62,854 nt of DNA from Desulfobulbaceae bacterium BRH_c16a (lineage in GTDB: Bacteria; Desulfobacterota; Desulfobulbia; Desulfobulbales; Desulfocapsaceae), in assembly GCA_000961725.1 (NCBI GenBank), contig LADS01000020.1, forward strand, positions 1 through 62,854, in the 5' to 3' direction. Of the stretch, positions 51,988 to 61,993 are shown piece after piece (the first letter of the stretch is position 1; every line of letters starts with the position of its first letter). The translations under genes and the position numbers were made by a program. The notes under the pieces are model-generated. The model saw only the letters and a program-made list of their open reading frames with translations, was not told the origin of the DNA and did no database searches.

Positions 51988-54813
51988 ATGGATTACAGGG
52001 ATACCCTTAATCTGCCCCAAACCGGTTTTAACATGAAGGCAAATCTTGCCCAAAAAGAACCCCTTACCCTCAAACTCTGGGAAAAGGAACAGCTCTATCG
52101 ACGTATCCAGGAAACAGCGAAGGGTAAACCCCTGTTCGTCCTTCATGACGGTCCTCCATACGCCAACGGCAATATTCATCTGGGCACGGCGTTTAATAAG
52201 ATTCTCAAAGACATCATCCTGCGGTCAAAGAGAATGGCGGGCTTCAATGCTCCGTATATACCCGGTTGGGATTGTCACGGTCTGCCGATCGAGCACAACG
52301 TGGACCTTGAACTCGGCGACAAGAAAAAGACGATCCCGAAACTGTCGAAGAGGAGCGCCTGTCGCAAGTATGCGCAAAAGTGGATCAAAATCCAAAAAGA
52401 ACAGTTCAAGCGACTGGGCGTACTTGGTGACTGGGACAAACCATATCTGACAATTGACTTCCCTTACGAGGCGACCATTGCCCGGGAATTCAATAAGTTT
52501 CTGCTCTCGGATGCGGTGGTTCGTAACCGCAAGCCGGTATACTGGTGCTCGACCTGTACCACCGCCCTGGCCGAGGCGGAGGTGGAATATCACGATCACA
52601 CTTCGCCTTCCATCTACGTCAAATTTGCCGCGGCAGAAGATTTCTCGGATATTCATCCATCGCTTGGCGGAGACCTGGTGTCGTTTGTCATCTGGACAAC
52701 CACTCCGTGGACTCTGCCGGCCAATCTCGCGGTGGCGCTTAATCCCGAATTTGTCTATGCGGCCGTAGAGACCGATGGTGAAACATGGGTGCTTGCCCAG
52801 GAACTTGTCGAAAAGGTCATGACGGAAGCCGGCCGGGAAGGGTACACGATAAAGGGTACCTTCAGTGCCAAAGAATTTGAGCGCCGGAAGTGCCGACATC
52901 CCTTCATGGGGCGGGATTCTCTTCTGGTGCTGGCCGATTATGTGACTGCCGATACCGGTACCGGATGTGTTCATACCGCGCCCGGTCATGGCGCGGACGA
53001 CTACCTCACCGGGTTGAAATACGGTCTGGACATTCTTTCCCCTGTCGATGGAGAGGGAGTATATACAGCCGAGGCGGGACCGTACAGCGGACAGAAGGTG
53101 CCGGCTGTCAACAAGGCTATCACTGCCGACATGGCTGCAAGCGGCGCCCTCATCAAAGAAACCGCCATCAGGCACAGTTATCCTCATTGCTGGCGATGCA
53201 AGAAGCCGGTCATGTACCGGGCCACTCCGCAGTGGTTTATTTCCATGCAAAACAACCAGCTGCGGCAAAAAGCCCTGGCTGCAATCGAACAAGTGAAATG
53301 GACCCCGGCATGGGGGATGCAGCGGATTTATTCGATGGTCGAAGGAAGACCGGACTGGTGTCTGTCCCGGCAGCGCAGCTGGGGTGTGCCACTCACTGTT
53401 GTCAGTTGTAAAGCCTGCGGCGAAATAATCAAAAGCGAAAAGCTTGCTCAAAAAATCGATGAGCTCTTTCTGAAAGAAGGTGCGGATGCCTGGTTCAGTC
53501 ATGAAATACAGGATTTCATGGGTGAGGGGGCCACATGCCTGAAATGCGGCTCGGGCGAATTCGAGAAAGAGGAAGACATTCTCGATGTGTGGTTCGATTC
53601 CGGAGTGAGCCATGCGGCCGTCTGTGAAGAGCGCGACGAGCTTACCTCGCCTGCCGACCTGTATCTGGAAGGAAGCGACCAGCACAGGGGATGGTTTCAA
53701 AGTTCACTCCTCACTTCGACCGGAACCAGGGGCAGAGCACCCTTCAAGGGAGTGTTGACGCACGGCTACGTTGTCGACGGGCAGGGCAGGAAAATGTCCA
53801 AATCGGTCGGTAATGTCGTAGCGCCGAGCGAAGTCATCGAAAAATACGGCGCCGAGATCCTGCGCCTCTGGGTTGCCAGCGAAGATTATCGCGACGATAT
53901 CAAGGTTTCCGACGAGATCCTTAAACAGATTTCCGACGCCTACCGGAAAATACGCAATACCATCAGGTATTTTCTCGGCAATCTCAGTGATTTTAAACCT
54001 GCAGATCACAATGTGCCGCATGAGGATTTACCGGAGCTTGACCGCTGGGCTCTGGCGAAATTCCATGAACTCAGAACCAAGGTGATCCAGTCGTACGAGA
54101 AGTATGAATTTCATGCTATATACCAGGGCTTGAATTATTTCTGCGGCACCACGATGAGTGCCTTTTATCTCGATATTCTGAAGGATCGGCTCTATACAGC
54201 GGGCACCGATTCGCATCTCAGGCGTTCGGCCCAGACAGTGCTCTATGAGATTCTCGACGGCATGCTCCGTTTGATGAATCCGATTCTCTGTTTTACCGCA
54301 GCAGAGGCCTGGAACGCATTGCATGGTCTGGAAGAAAATGAGTCGATAGAGCAGGGGATCCATTTCGCCATGTTTCCTCCGGAGAGTGTGATAGAATGCG
54401 ATGAGCTGATGATGGAGAAGTGGGCGAAACTCATCAAGGTGCGCTCGGAGATAACCAAGGCTCTCGAAATCGCCCGCCGGGAAAAGGTCATAGGCCATCC
54501 GCTCGAGGCAGAGGTACTGCTCACGGCCGACGGGGAACTTGCCGACTTCATGCGGGGGGAGTGGGATACCATCAAGGAAATCTCGATTATCTCGGAAATG
54601 TCGGTTTTACAGGAAGATACTCCGGTAGCGGGAATACGTTTTACCAGCGAAGAAATAGTCGGGATGAGTATTCAGGTGCAGCCGGCCTCCGGAGAGAAAT
54701 GTCTGAGGTGCTGGACCCGGTCGACTTCCGTCGGTGAAACTGCAGCCCATCCTGAAATTTGTCGGCGTTGTGCCGATGTTCTCGCTCAACTTGAATTATC
54801 CTCAGGAAAATAA
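51988..54813 (+). CDS. ileS: Isoleucyl-tRNA synthetase
   Basis: A 941-residue class I synthetase: the HIGH-type sequence GPPYANGNIHLG, the editing domain (TTTPWTLPANLAVALNP), the KMSKS loop in GRKMSKSVGNVV, and a C-terminal zinc finger (CLRCW, CRRCAD). The start MDYRDTLNLPQ follows GAAGGAGAAG; a start 23 codons earlier lacks such a site. Zinc-finger bacterial type. It leads the ileS-lspA-fabD run. Confidence 0.97.
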   Translation: MDYRDTLNLPQTGFNMKANLAQKEPLTLKLWEKEQLYRRIQETAKGKPLFVLHDGPPYANGNIHLGTAFNKILKDIILRSKRMAGFNAPYIPGWDCHGLPIEHNVDLELGDKKKTIPKLSKRSACRKYAQKWIKIQKEQFKRLGVLGDWDKPYLTIDFPYEATIAREFNKFLLSDAVVRNRKPVYWCSTCTTALAEAEVEYHDHTSPSIYVKFAAAEDFSDIHPSLGGDLVSFVIWTTTPWTLPANLAVALNPEFVYAAVETDGETWVLAQELVEKVMTEAGREGYTIKGTFSAKEFERRKCRHPFMGRDSLLVLADYVTADTGTGCVHTAPGHGADDYLTGLKYGLDILSPVDGEGVYTAEAGPYSGQKVPAVNKAITADMAASGALIKETAIRHSYPHCWRCKKPVMYRATPQWFISMQNNQLRQKALAAIEQVKWTPAWGMQRIYSMVEGRPDWCLSRQRSWGVPLTVVSCKACGEIIKSEKLAQKIDELFLKEGADAWFSHEIQDFMGEGATCLKCGSGEFEKEEDILDVWFDSGVSHAAVCEERDELTSPADLYLEGSDQHRGWFQSSLLTSTGTRGRAPFKGVLTHGYVVDGQGRKMSKSVGNVVAPSEVIEKYGAEILRLWVASEDYRDDIKVSDEILKQISDAYRKIRNTIRYFLGNLSDFKPADHNVPHEDLPELDRWALAKFHELRTKVIQSYEKYEFHAIYQGLNYFCGTTMSAFYLDILKDRLYTAGTDSHLRRSAQTVLYEILDGMLRLMNPILCFTAAEAWNALHGLEENESIEQGIHFAMFPPESVIECDELMMEKWAKLIKVRSEITKALEIARREKVIGHPLEAEVLLTADGELADFMRGEWDTIKEISIISEMSVLQEDTPVAGIRFTSEEIVGMSIQVQPASGEKCLRCWTRSTSVGETAAHPEICRRCADVLAQLELSSGK

Positions 54814-54816
54814 ACA

Positions 54817-55302
54817 GTGGTTTATCTGGCACTCATACTGGCGACCATCGCCATCGATCAGCTCACCAAGGCATGGATAATCGATTCATTTCAATTATAT
54901 GAATCGATGGAGGTTATCCCCGGTTTCTTTAACCTTGTGTACGTTACCAACAGCGGTGCAGCCTTCAGCATCCTTGCCGACGTCGATTCACCATGGCGGC
55001 ATTACTTTTTTCTCGGTGTCGGCACGGTGGCAATTATCGGCCTGACAGTGGCGTATTGGAAGTTGTGGAAAGTGAACTGGTACTATTGTCCGGCGCTTGC
55101 CTTGATAGCGGGAGGCGCCGCCGGCAATCTTGTCGACCGGATACGGTTTGGCTCGGTCATCGATTTTCTCGATGTGTATATCGGCAGATATCACTGGCCG
55201 GCCTTCAATGTAGCCGATTCGGCAATCTGCATAGGGGCGGGGTTGTGTCTCATTATCAATATCTTGGAAGTCAGAAATCAGGAAGTGAGGGAAAGACAAT
55301 GA
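54817..55302 (+). CDS. lspA: Prolipoprotein signal peptidase (signal peptidase II)
   Basis: A 161-residue membrane protease with four hydrophobic segments and the catalytic Asp pair in GNLVDRIRFGSVIDFL and FNVADSAI; FNLVYVTNSGAAFSIL is the conserved first motif. It cleaves lipoprotein signal peptides after lipidation. GTG start, 3 nt after the ileS stop. ileS-lspA linkage is common in proteobacteria. Confidence 0.95.
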   Translation: MVYLALILATIAIDQLTKAWIIDSFQLYESMEVIPGFFNLVYVTNSGAAFSILADVDSPWRHYFFLGVGTVAIIGLTVAYWKLWKVNWYYCPALALIAGGAAGNLVDRIRFGSVIDFLDVYIGRYHWPAFNVADSAICIGAGLCLIINILEVRNQEVRERQ

Positions 55303-56249
55303 AAATAGCGGTTCTGTTTCCCGGGCAGGGGTCGCAGTATCTCGGGATGGGGCAGGAGTTTGTGAGTGAGGATCCCGAATGCGCTGCTCTTATGGCGATG
55401 GCCGAGGATGTCTGCAAACTGAATCTTGGCGCACTGTGCGCCGAAGGACCGATGGAAGAGTTGACCCGTGCAACGAATCTCCAGCCGGCCATCACCATTA
55501 CCAATCTCATTTGCTGGCAGAGGTTTACAAAGGAGTTCGGCGATAATGGTGCAGTCAGTTGCTTTGCCGGGCACAGTCTGGGAGAATATTCGGCATTGTG
55601 CGCCGCCGGGGTAATCGGTCCGGAAGACACGATGCGTCTCGTCAGCATGCGCGGTACCCTGATGGAAAGAGAAGGGAAAAAAAATCCAGGCGGCATGCGG
55701 GCTGTCCTCGGTCTGAATATCGAGGGAATAGATGGCATAATCGGCGCCTACAAGGGCAGCGGCATCGTCACTGCCGCCAACCATAATACCCCGGAACAGA
55801 TTGTCATTTCAGGGTCAATCGACGGACTCGACGGGGTTGGCAGGATCATCGAAGAAAGTGGCGGAAAAATAATTCCTCTGAATGTCAGTGTTGCCAATCA
55901 TAGTCCTCTGGTGGCCGATGCAGTTCCCGATTTCTCCAGCTTCATGGCTGGAATTGAGTTCCGCCCACCTCGAATTCCCGTCTATTTCAATGTATCCGCC
56001 GCCAAAGAGACAGAGCCGCCGAGAATGAAGGAGATGATGGCCAATCAGATCGCTTCGAGAGTACGATGGTGTGAAATCATTGAAGCGATGCTGGCCGAAG
56101 GTGTAGATACCTTTGTGGAGATAGGGCCCAAGACGGTTTTGAAGGGAATGATCAAGAAAATTGCACCGAAGGGGAGCAAAGTCGCAAGTCTGCAATTGGA
56201 TAATCCGGCAAGCCTGACGAAATGCCTGGAGGAACTCAGAGCCAGATAG
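55299..56249 (+). CDS. fabD: Malonyl-CoA:ACP transacylase
   Basis: A 316-residue acyltransferase with FPGQGSQYLGMG, the nucleophile Ser in GHSLGEYSAL and catalytic His in VANHSPLV. It loads malonate on ACP. The ATG overlaps the lspA stop by 4 nt. The biotin operon begins 44 nt downstream and needs malonyl groups for the BioC route, so linkage may be functional (inference). Confidence 0.95.
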   Translation: MKIAVLFPGQGSQYLGMGQEFVSEDPECAALMAMAEDVCKLNLGALCAEGPMEELTRATNLQPAITITNLICWQRFTKEFGDNGAVSCFAGHSLGEYSALCAAGVIGPEDTMRLVSMRGTLMEREGKKNPGGMRAVLGLNIEGIDGIIGAYKGSGIVTAANHNTPEQIVISGSIDGLDGVGRIIEESGGKIIPLNVSVANHSPLVADAVPDFSSFMAGIEFRPPRIPVYFNVSAAKETEPPRMKEMMANQIASRVRWCEIIEAMLAEGVDTFVEIGPKTVLKGMIKKIAPKGSKVASLQLDNPASLTKCLEELRAR

Positions 56250-56293
56250 AGTGTGTGCTCAGATGAATCGATCGAAGATGCAGGGAATTATCA

Positions 56294-57262
56294 GTGATAG
56301 AAGAAACTATTTTGCAGATTTTGTCGGGAAAAAATCTGCAGTTTGACGAAGCTTTTGAGCTGGCCAGAACGGCAGACCCGACGGAGTTATATCGGGCTGC
56401 CGATGAATTGCGGAAAAAACTGCACAATAACAGTCTTGATTTATGTTCCATCGTCAATGCCAAATCCGGAAAGTGCAGCGAGGATTGTAAATTTTGCGCG
56501 CAATCCGCCCACTATGATGTCGAAGTCGTCACCTATGATGTCGTCGATGTTGCCCAGGCCGTACAGCTCGCCAAAGAAAACGAGCAATACGGCGTGCAGC
56601 GGTTTTCCCTGGTAACCGCCGGGAGAACCGTATCGGAACGACACCTCGAAGAATTCAGAACACTTTATAAACAACTGAGCGAACAGACCGGCCTGTTGTT
56701 CTGTGCCTCCATGGGTCTTCTCTCCCGGGAGAAGGCCATGAAGCTGAAAGAAATGGGAGTAACCCGCTACCATTGCAACCTCGAGACGTCCAGAAGCTAT
56801 TTCCCCAGCGTCTGTACCACCCATACCTGGGACGAAAAGGTTGCCACCATCAAGATTGCCCGTGACGCGGGCCTTGATGTCTGTTCAGGCGGTATTATCG
56901 GCATGGGAGAGAGCCTGGCGCAACGCCTGGAGCTGGCGTTCGAACTTCGGGAGCTGGACATCCTTTCCATTCCCTTAAATATTCTGACTCCGATCAAAGA
57001 CACCCCCTTTGCCCATATGCAACCGCTCAGTGTCGGGGAAGTGTTGACCTGTGTGGCAATGTTCAGGCTTATCAACCCGCTGGCTGTAATACGACTTGCG
57101 GGAGGAAGAAATCTGCTCGGCGATGAACAGAGGAAATGCTTTACCGCCGGGGCCAACGGGGCTATTGTCGGCAATTATCTGACCACCGTCGGCAATACTC
57201 TCAGTGAAGACATTGAAATGTTCAGAGCTCTCGGTTTCGATCTCAAAATCAATCAAAGATAG
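56294..57262 (+). CDS. bioB: Biotin synthase
   Basis: A 322-residue radical SAM enzyme that inserts sulfur in dethiobiotin. The cluster motif GKCSEDCKFCAQSAHY (CxxxCxxC) is present, and the second cluster ligands (CASMG, YHCNLETS, CSGGIIGMGE) are seen with the Arg in RLAGGR. Start is GTG. It opens the order B-A-F-G-C-D. No BirA-type operator was recognised upstream. Confidence 0.95.
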   Translation: MIEETILQILSGKNLQFDEAFELARTADPTELYRAADELRKKLHNNSLDLCSIVNAKSGKCSEDCKFCAQSAHYDVEVVTYDVVDVAQAVQLAKENEQYGVQRFSLVTAGRTVSERHLEEFRTLYKQLSEQTGLLFCASMGLLSREKAMKLKEMGVTRYHCNLETSRSYFPSVCTTHTWDEKVATIKIARDAGLDVCSGGIIGMGESLAQRLELAFELRELDILSIPLNILTPIKDTPFAHMQPLSVGEVLTCVAMFRLINPLAVIRLAGGRNLLGDEQRKCFTAGANGAIVGNYLTTVGNTLSEDIEMFRALGFDLKINQR

Positions 57263-57278
57263 CCTGGCATGGACTCGC

Positions 57279-58574
57279 GTGGATAAAGATACCGGCAAAC
57301 TGCTGCAGTTCGATCGGCAACATATCTGGCACCCTTATACCTCTATCGACAATCCGCTTGAGGTTTTTCTGGTAGAGTCCGCGGATGGGGTAAGGATTCG
57401 CCTGGAGGACGGCAGGGAGCTGATCGATGGCATGGCTTCCTGGTGGTCGGTAATACACGGCTACAATAATCCGGAATTGACCCGGACGCTCCGGGAGCAG
57501 GCCGGCCGGCTGGCCCATGTCATGTTCGGCGGCCTCACCCACCGGCCGGCTATCGATCTGGCCCGGTTGCTCATTGAAATTGTGCCGCAGGGTTTGCGCC
57601 GGGTTTTCTTCTGCGACTCGGGATCGGTAGCTGTCGAGGTTGCCATGAAAATGGCTATCCAGTACTCTTATGCACAAGGAGATGCTGGGAAAAACAGGTT
57701 CCTGACCATCAGATCAGGCTATCATGGCGATACCTTCCATGCCATGTCGGTCTGTGATCCGACGACCGGCATGCATCAGATCTACCAGGGCGTACTGCCG
57801 CAGTATTTCTTTGCCGATACCCCAGCGTGCCGTTTTTCCGATGCATGGCGCGAAGAAGATATTCATTCATTTCGGCAACTGCTGACTGAGCATCATCATT
57901 CTATCTGCGCGGTGATCCTCGAACCGATCGTTCAGGGAGCCGGAGGGATGCGGTTTTATCATCCCGAATACCTGCGCCGGGTGCGTACATTATGCGACGA
58001 GTTTGCGGTGCTGCTGATTGCCGATGAGATCGCCACCGGTTTCGGTCGGAGCGGAAAGTTGTTCGGCTGCGATCATGCCGGGATATCGCCGGATATTCTT
58101 TGTCTTGGCAAGGCGTTGACCGGGGGCTATATGACGCTTGCCGCCGTGCTCGCGACTGAAAAAGTCGGCCATGTCATTTCGCAGGGGGAACCGGGGGTCT
58201 TCATGCACGGCCCGACCTTCATGGCCAATGCCCTGGCCTGCAGTGTTGCCGTCCGTTCCATTCAACTCCTGCTGGAATCGAACTGGCAGGAGAATATCGC
58301 CCGGATCGAATGCGGGTTGAGACAAGGTCTTGAGCCTTGCCGCACCTTGCCCGGCGTGATCGATGTCCGTGTTCTCGGGGCAATCGGCGTAGTCGAGCTG
58401 GCTGTGGCGGTGAATATGGCCAGGATCCAAAAGCTATTCATCGCTCACGGTGTCTGGATACGTCCTTTCGGGCGTCTGGTATATGTGATGCCTCCTTATG
58501 TCATTACCGATGAGGATCTCTCAACCCTGACCCGAGCCCTCTGCCGGGTGGTGGAAATGGAGTTCCCAAAATGA
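57279..58574 (+). CDS. bioA: Adenosylmethionine-8-amino-7-oxononanoate aminotransferase
   Basis: A 431-residue PLP aminotransferase making 7,8-diaminopelargonate. Motifs are FDRQHIWHPYTS, ADGVRIRLEDGRELIDGMASWW, IADEIATGFGRSG (PLP Asp) and the Schiff-base Lys in LCLGKALTGGYM. I chose the GTG at 57279, after the bioB stop; an upstream start within bioB also exists but would overlap by 59 nt. Coupled to bioF, whose start overlaps its end by 4 nt. Confidence 0.93.
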   Translation: MDKDTGKLLQFDRQHIWHPYTSIDNPLEVFLVESADGVRIRLEDGRELIDGMASWWSVIHGYNNPELTRTLREQAGRLAHVMFGGLTHRPAIDLARLLIEIVPQGLRRVFFCDSGSVAVEVAMKMAIQYSYAQGDAGKNRFLTIRSGYHGDTFHAMSVCDPTTGMHQIYQGVLPQYFFADTPACRFSDAWREEDIHSFRQLLTEHHHSICAVILEPIVQGAGGMRFYHPEYLRRVRTLCDEFAVLLIADEIATGFGRSGKLFGCDHAGISPDILCLGKALTGGYMTLAAVLATEKVGHVISQGEPGVFMHGPTFMANALACSVAVRSIQLLLESNWQENIARIECGLRQGLEPCRTLPGVIDVRVLGAIGVVELAVAVNMARIQKLFIAHGVWIRPFGRLVYVMPPYVITDEDLSTLTRALCRVVEMEFPK

Positions 58575-59749
58575 AAGGCAATTACCGGCAATCGCTTGAC
58601 TCGCTTGAAAAAAGCGGGAGACTCAGAACTCTCAGGCCGCTCACGGGCCGGAACGGGTGTCGGATAGTCTACCGGGGAAGGGAGATGCTCAACCTCACTT
58701 CCAACGATTATCTCGGCCTTGCCGGCGACAAACTGGTACACCGGCGATTCTACGCCGGCATGGCCGAGGGCAATATCCTTGACGATTTCGGTCTGGGGGC
58801 GGCATCCTCGCGGTTGCTGACCGGTGACAGCGAGAACGCCCATATCCTGGAAGAGACCTTACGGCATGCATATAAAAAAGAAGCTTGCCTGTTGTACAAT
58901 TCCGGGTATCACGCCAATATCGGCATCCTTCCGGCCCTGCTCGGCAAACACGATCTCATTCTGTCCGATAAGCTCAACCATGCCTCGATCATGGACGGCA
59001 TGCGGCTCAGTCAGGCCCATCATAAACGGTATCGTCATCTCGATTACGGCCATCTTGCCGATCTGCTGCAAGGCTGCCGCGGTACATTCGAAAGGGTTGT
59101 TATCGTCAGTGAATCTGTTTTCAGTATGGACGGCGATGTGGCCGATCTCGCTGCACTTGCCGCACTGAAAAATCAGTATGACTGTTTACTGTATATTGAC
59201 GAAGCGCACAGCATCGGGATGTACGGCCGAGAGGGATTGGGGAAGGCCGAAGAGCAGGGACAACTTCAGCATATCGATCTTCTGGTCGGGACCTTCGGCA
59301 AGGCTCTGGCTTCCGTCGGAGCTTTCCTGCTTTGCTCGGCGACAATCCGCAACTATCTGATCAACCACAGTCGTTCTCTTATCTTCACCACGGCTCTGCC
59401 GCCGGTTGTATTGTCCTGGAATCGTTATATTTTCGAGGAGATGCTCACCTGCCACGAACGGCGGAAAAAGCTGCGTGATCTTGCTGCGGCGTTGCGTCGC
59501 GAGCTTGTCGGGCATCGGCTGCAAACGGATGGATCGACAAATATTGTCCCGGTAATGATCGGCGATGACCGTCTGGCGGTTACCCTTGCCGCCGCCATGC
59601 AGGAGAGGGGATATCTTATTTTTCCGGTCAGGCCGCCGGCAGTTCCCGAAGGAACGGCCCGCTTCCGATTGTCGCTGACTGCCGATATGGAATGGACTGA
59701 CATCGCACCCGTCGCATCCCATATTGCCGAACTCACAGAACAGTTATAG
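58571..59749 (+). CDS. bioF: 8-amino-7-oxononanoate synthase
   Basis: A 392-residue PLP enzyme joining pimeloyl-ACP and alanine. Visible features are NLTSNDYLGLA, ASSRLLTGDSENAH (substrate contact), YIDEAHSIGMYG (PLP Asp), and TFGKALASVGAF (Schiff-base Lys). It follows bioA with a 4-nt overlap. Confidence 0.94.
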   Translation: MKGNYRQSLDSLEKSGRLRTLRPLTGRNGCRIVYRGREMLNLTSNDYLGLAGDKLVHRRFYAGMAEGNILDDFGLGAASSRLLTGDSENAHILEETLRHAYKKEACLLYNSGYHANIGILPALLGKHDLILSDKLNHASIMDGMRLSQAHHKRYRHLDYGHLADLLQGCRGTFERVVIVSESVFSMDGDVADLAALAALKNQYDCLLYIDEAHSIGMYGREGLGKAEEQGQLQHIDLLVGTFGKALASVGAFLLCSATIRNYLINHSRSLIFTTALPPVVLSWNRYIFEEMLTCHERRKKLRDLAAALRRELVGHRLQTDGSTNIVPVMIGDDRLAVTLAAAMQERGYLIFPVRPPAVPEGTARFRLSLTADMEWTDIAPVASHIAELTEQL

Positions 59750-59769
59750 GTAGTGCATCGAAGAAATCA

Positions 59770-60477
59770 ATGAAAGCGTCATGGCTGCATAAAAACGACA
59801 AAAAGGACCTCATACTCTTCTGCAATGGCTGGGGAATGGACGGCAATCCGTTTCGATCGCTGGTCAGTATTGAGTTCGACGTCTATATGCTTTATAATTA
59901 CCGGGACTTATCCATGCCTCAGGAAGTCGGGCAGATTCTGCAGCGGTACCAAAACATCCATCTTATCAGTTGGTCGATGGGGGTATGGGTTGGGCAGAAG
60001 TTGTTTTCAGCTAAAAGGGAGCTCTTCAGTCGAACCTTGGCCGTAAACGGTACTCTCTGCCCGATAGATGACCGATACGGGATACCGAAAGAAATTTTCA
60101 TGGAAACCCTGGCCGGCTTTGGCGATGCAGCCAGATACAAGTTTTATCGGCGGATGTGCCGTGAAAAATCGAATTTCCGATCATTTCTGGCAAAACAGCC
60201 TCAGCGGTCTCTTGACGATCAGCAGGAGGAACTGGCGGCATTGGCGGATATGGCCGATTGCATTGCCGTGGATGAAGCACTCTACCGGCAGATAATTATT
60301 GCCGAAAACGACTGGATTATTCCTTCGGAAAATCAAAGAAGATACTGGCAGGGCAAACCAGTGAGCCTGATTCCCGGATTCCATTATCTTTTCAACCTCT
60401 GGCAGAGCTGGGACCATTTACTGTCATTTACCGATCCGATCCCCCAGCAGGAATATTACACCGGTACTGCACTTTGA
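59770..60477 (+). CDS. bioG: Pimeloyl-ACP methyl ester esterase BioG
   Basis: A 235-residue alpha/beta hydrolase of the BioG (DUF452) family. LILFCNGWGMDGNPF is the oxyanion-side start, the nucleophile Ser lies in LISWSMGVWVG, and a late His in GFHYLF completes the triad with an Asp (AENDWIIP). It frees pimeloyl-ACP from its methyl ester after BioC has blocked the malonyl end. It takes the place of BioH. Confidence 0.9.
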   Translation: MKASWLHKNDKKDLILFCNGWGMDGNPFRSLVSIEFDVYMLYNYRDLSMPQEVGQILQRYQNIHLISWSMGVWVGQKLFSAKRELFSRTLAVNGTLCPIDDRYGIPKEIFMETLAGFGDAARYKFYRRMCREKSNFRSFLAKQPQRSLDDQQEELAALADMADCIAVDEALYRQIIIAENDWIIPSENQRRYWQGKPVSLIPGFHYLFNLWQSWDHLLSFTDPIPQQEYYTGTAL

Positions 60478-61271
60478 AAACAAACCACCCAGGACGTCTG
60501 GACAAAGACCGCGTGGCAAGCCGGTTTAAAGCCAGTGCAGCTACCTATGAACATACTGCCATTGTCCAAAAAGAGATCAGCCGGCAACTCATTGCGATGC
60601 TCGATCGTTTTACCATTGCAGCTGGTGCGCGAGTTCTTGAAATTGGCTGCTGTACCGGAGTTCTGACCGAACTGTTGTGCCGCAGGGAGCGCATCGACAG
60701 GTTGTTTGTCAATGATATTGTTCCCGAATTCTGCGCCCATACGGAAAAACGCACGGCGCCGCATGTCGGGCGGGTGGAAGGGATTGCCGGAGATATCGAA
60801 ATGGCTAATTTACCGCAGTGCCTCGATCTCGTCATTTCTTCATCGACTTTCCAATGGATGACCGATCTGCCGACACTTCTCGAAAAATTAGCCGCGTCGC
60901 TCAACACCGGAGGCCATCTGGCATTTTCTATTTTTGGCCCTGGAACAATGGGGGAGATTGCGTCCCTCACCGGGCGAAGCCTCGACTATTATTCAGTCGA
61001 TGCTCTTCACGCCATGGTCCGGGAACATTTCCACCTCGTAACCATCCATACGGAACAAAAATGTTTGTATTTTCCTTCCGTTCGAGCGGTATTGCGTCAT
61101 ATTCAAAAGACCGGGGTAGGGGGTCTAAAAGGAGATCGCTGGACTCAGGGAAAGCTGAAGGATTTTGAAAAGCAGTATATCGCCCGGTTTTCAACCGATG
61201 ACGGTTTGCCCGTAACCTATGTGTCGACCTTCGTCATCGCTGAAAAAAGGGAAAAAAAGGAAATGCCATGA
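60474..61271 (+). CDS. bioC: Malonyl-ACP O-methyltransferase BioC
   Basis: A 265-residue SAM methyltransferase: RVASRFKASAATYEHTAIVQ (BioC start), motif I VLEIGCCTGVLTELL, and LDLVISSSTFQWM. Start is TTG overlapping the bioG stop. It methylates malonyl-ACP to disguise it as a fatty-acid primer; BioG reverses this later. In motif I the usual GxGxG is GCCTG. Confidence 0.92.
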   Translation: MKTNHPGRLDKDRVASRFKASAATYEHTAIVQKEISRQLIAMLDRFTIAAGARVLEIGCCTGVLTELLCRRERIDRLFVNDIVPEFCAHTEKRTAPHVGRVEGIAGDIEMANLPQCLDLVISSSTFQWMTDLPTLLEKLAASLNTGGHLAFSIFGPGTMGEIASLTGRSLDYYSVDALHAMVREHFHLVTIHTEQKCLYFPSVRAVLRHIQKTGVGGLKGDRWTQGKLKDFEKQYIARFSTDDGLPVTYVSTFVIAEKREKKEMP

Positions 61272-61990
61272 CTCTTCCCCAGGTGTACTGTGTTACCGGA
61301 ATAGATACCGATATCGGCAAAACGATAGCTGCAGGGCTTCTTGCGTATTCGTTTCGTCAAAACGGCATCAATGCGATTACCCAGAAAATCGTCCAGACCG
61401 GCTGTGTCGGAATGAGTGAAGATATTATCCGGCACCGTCAGCTCATGGAGATCGAATTGCTGCCGGCCGATCATCAAGGCCTCACGTGTCCGTATGTCTT
61501 TCCGGTGCCCTGTTCTCCCCATCTTGCAGCCGGATTGGCAGGAGAGGAAATCGATTGCCAAGTGATACGCAACAGCACAGCCGCCCTTCTTGTAAAGTTC
61601 GATCTTGTGCTGCTCGAAGGTGCCGGAGGGATGATGGTTCCCCTCAACAGCCGATGTACCTTGCTCGATTATATCGAGAGAGAAAAATATCCTCTTATCC
61701 TGGTGACCAGTTCCCGGCTGGGTTCGATCAATCATACCTTGAGTGCTCTTGAACTTGCCGGTCACCGGAAGATTGAGGTTGCGGCGATCATCTATAATTG
61801 TCTGACCGATACCGACCGGAGGATCGTTGAGGATTCCCGTGAAGTTTTCAGCAACCACATGAAAAAACATGGTTTTCCCGGGCCGGTAATCGATATGCTT
61901 CCTCTCGAAGCGTACGAACGGACCGGCCGCAAGCCTGATTTTCCCCAATTTTTCCTAAAAGACAGTAAAATCTCTGAACCCGACAGGTGA
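61268..61990 (+). CDS. bioD: Dethiobiotin synthetase
   Basis: A 240-residue ATP-dependent enzyme closing the ureido ring. P-loop VTGIDTDIGKTIAAGLLA, KIVQTG and the LLEGAGGMMVPL loop are typical. The ATG overlaps the bioC stop by 4 nt. A small protein gene follows after 3 nt. Confidence 0.94.
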   Translation: MTLPQVYCVTGIDTDIGKTIAAGLLAYSFRQNGINAITQKIVQTGCVGMSEDIIRHRQLMEIELLPADHQGLTCPYVFPVPCSPHLAAGLAGEEIDCQVIRNSTAALLVKFDLVLLEGAGGMMVPLNSRCTLLDYIEREKYPLILVTSSRLGSINHTLSALELAGHRKIEVAAIIYNCLTDTDRRIVEDSREVFSNHMKKHGFPGPVIDMLPLEAYERTGRKPDFPQFFLKDSKISEPDR

Positions 61991-61993
61991 AAA

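Noticed and set aside
52225..53700. Long antisense open frame (491 codons) opposite ileS
   Set aside because: It lies entirely within ileS, whose class I motifs are unambiguous; the reverse frame has no family motif or ribosome binding site and is a by-product of codon composition.
56250..56293. BirA operator before bioB
   Set aside because: No TTGTAAACC-type inverted arms are visible, so biotin repression by BirA could not be supported here.
61217..61948. Open frame of 243 codons opposite bioD
   Set aside because: Shadow of bioD, which has a clear P-loop; no independent evidence.
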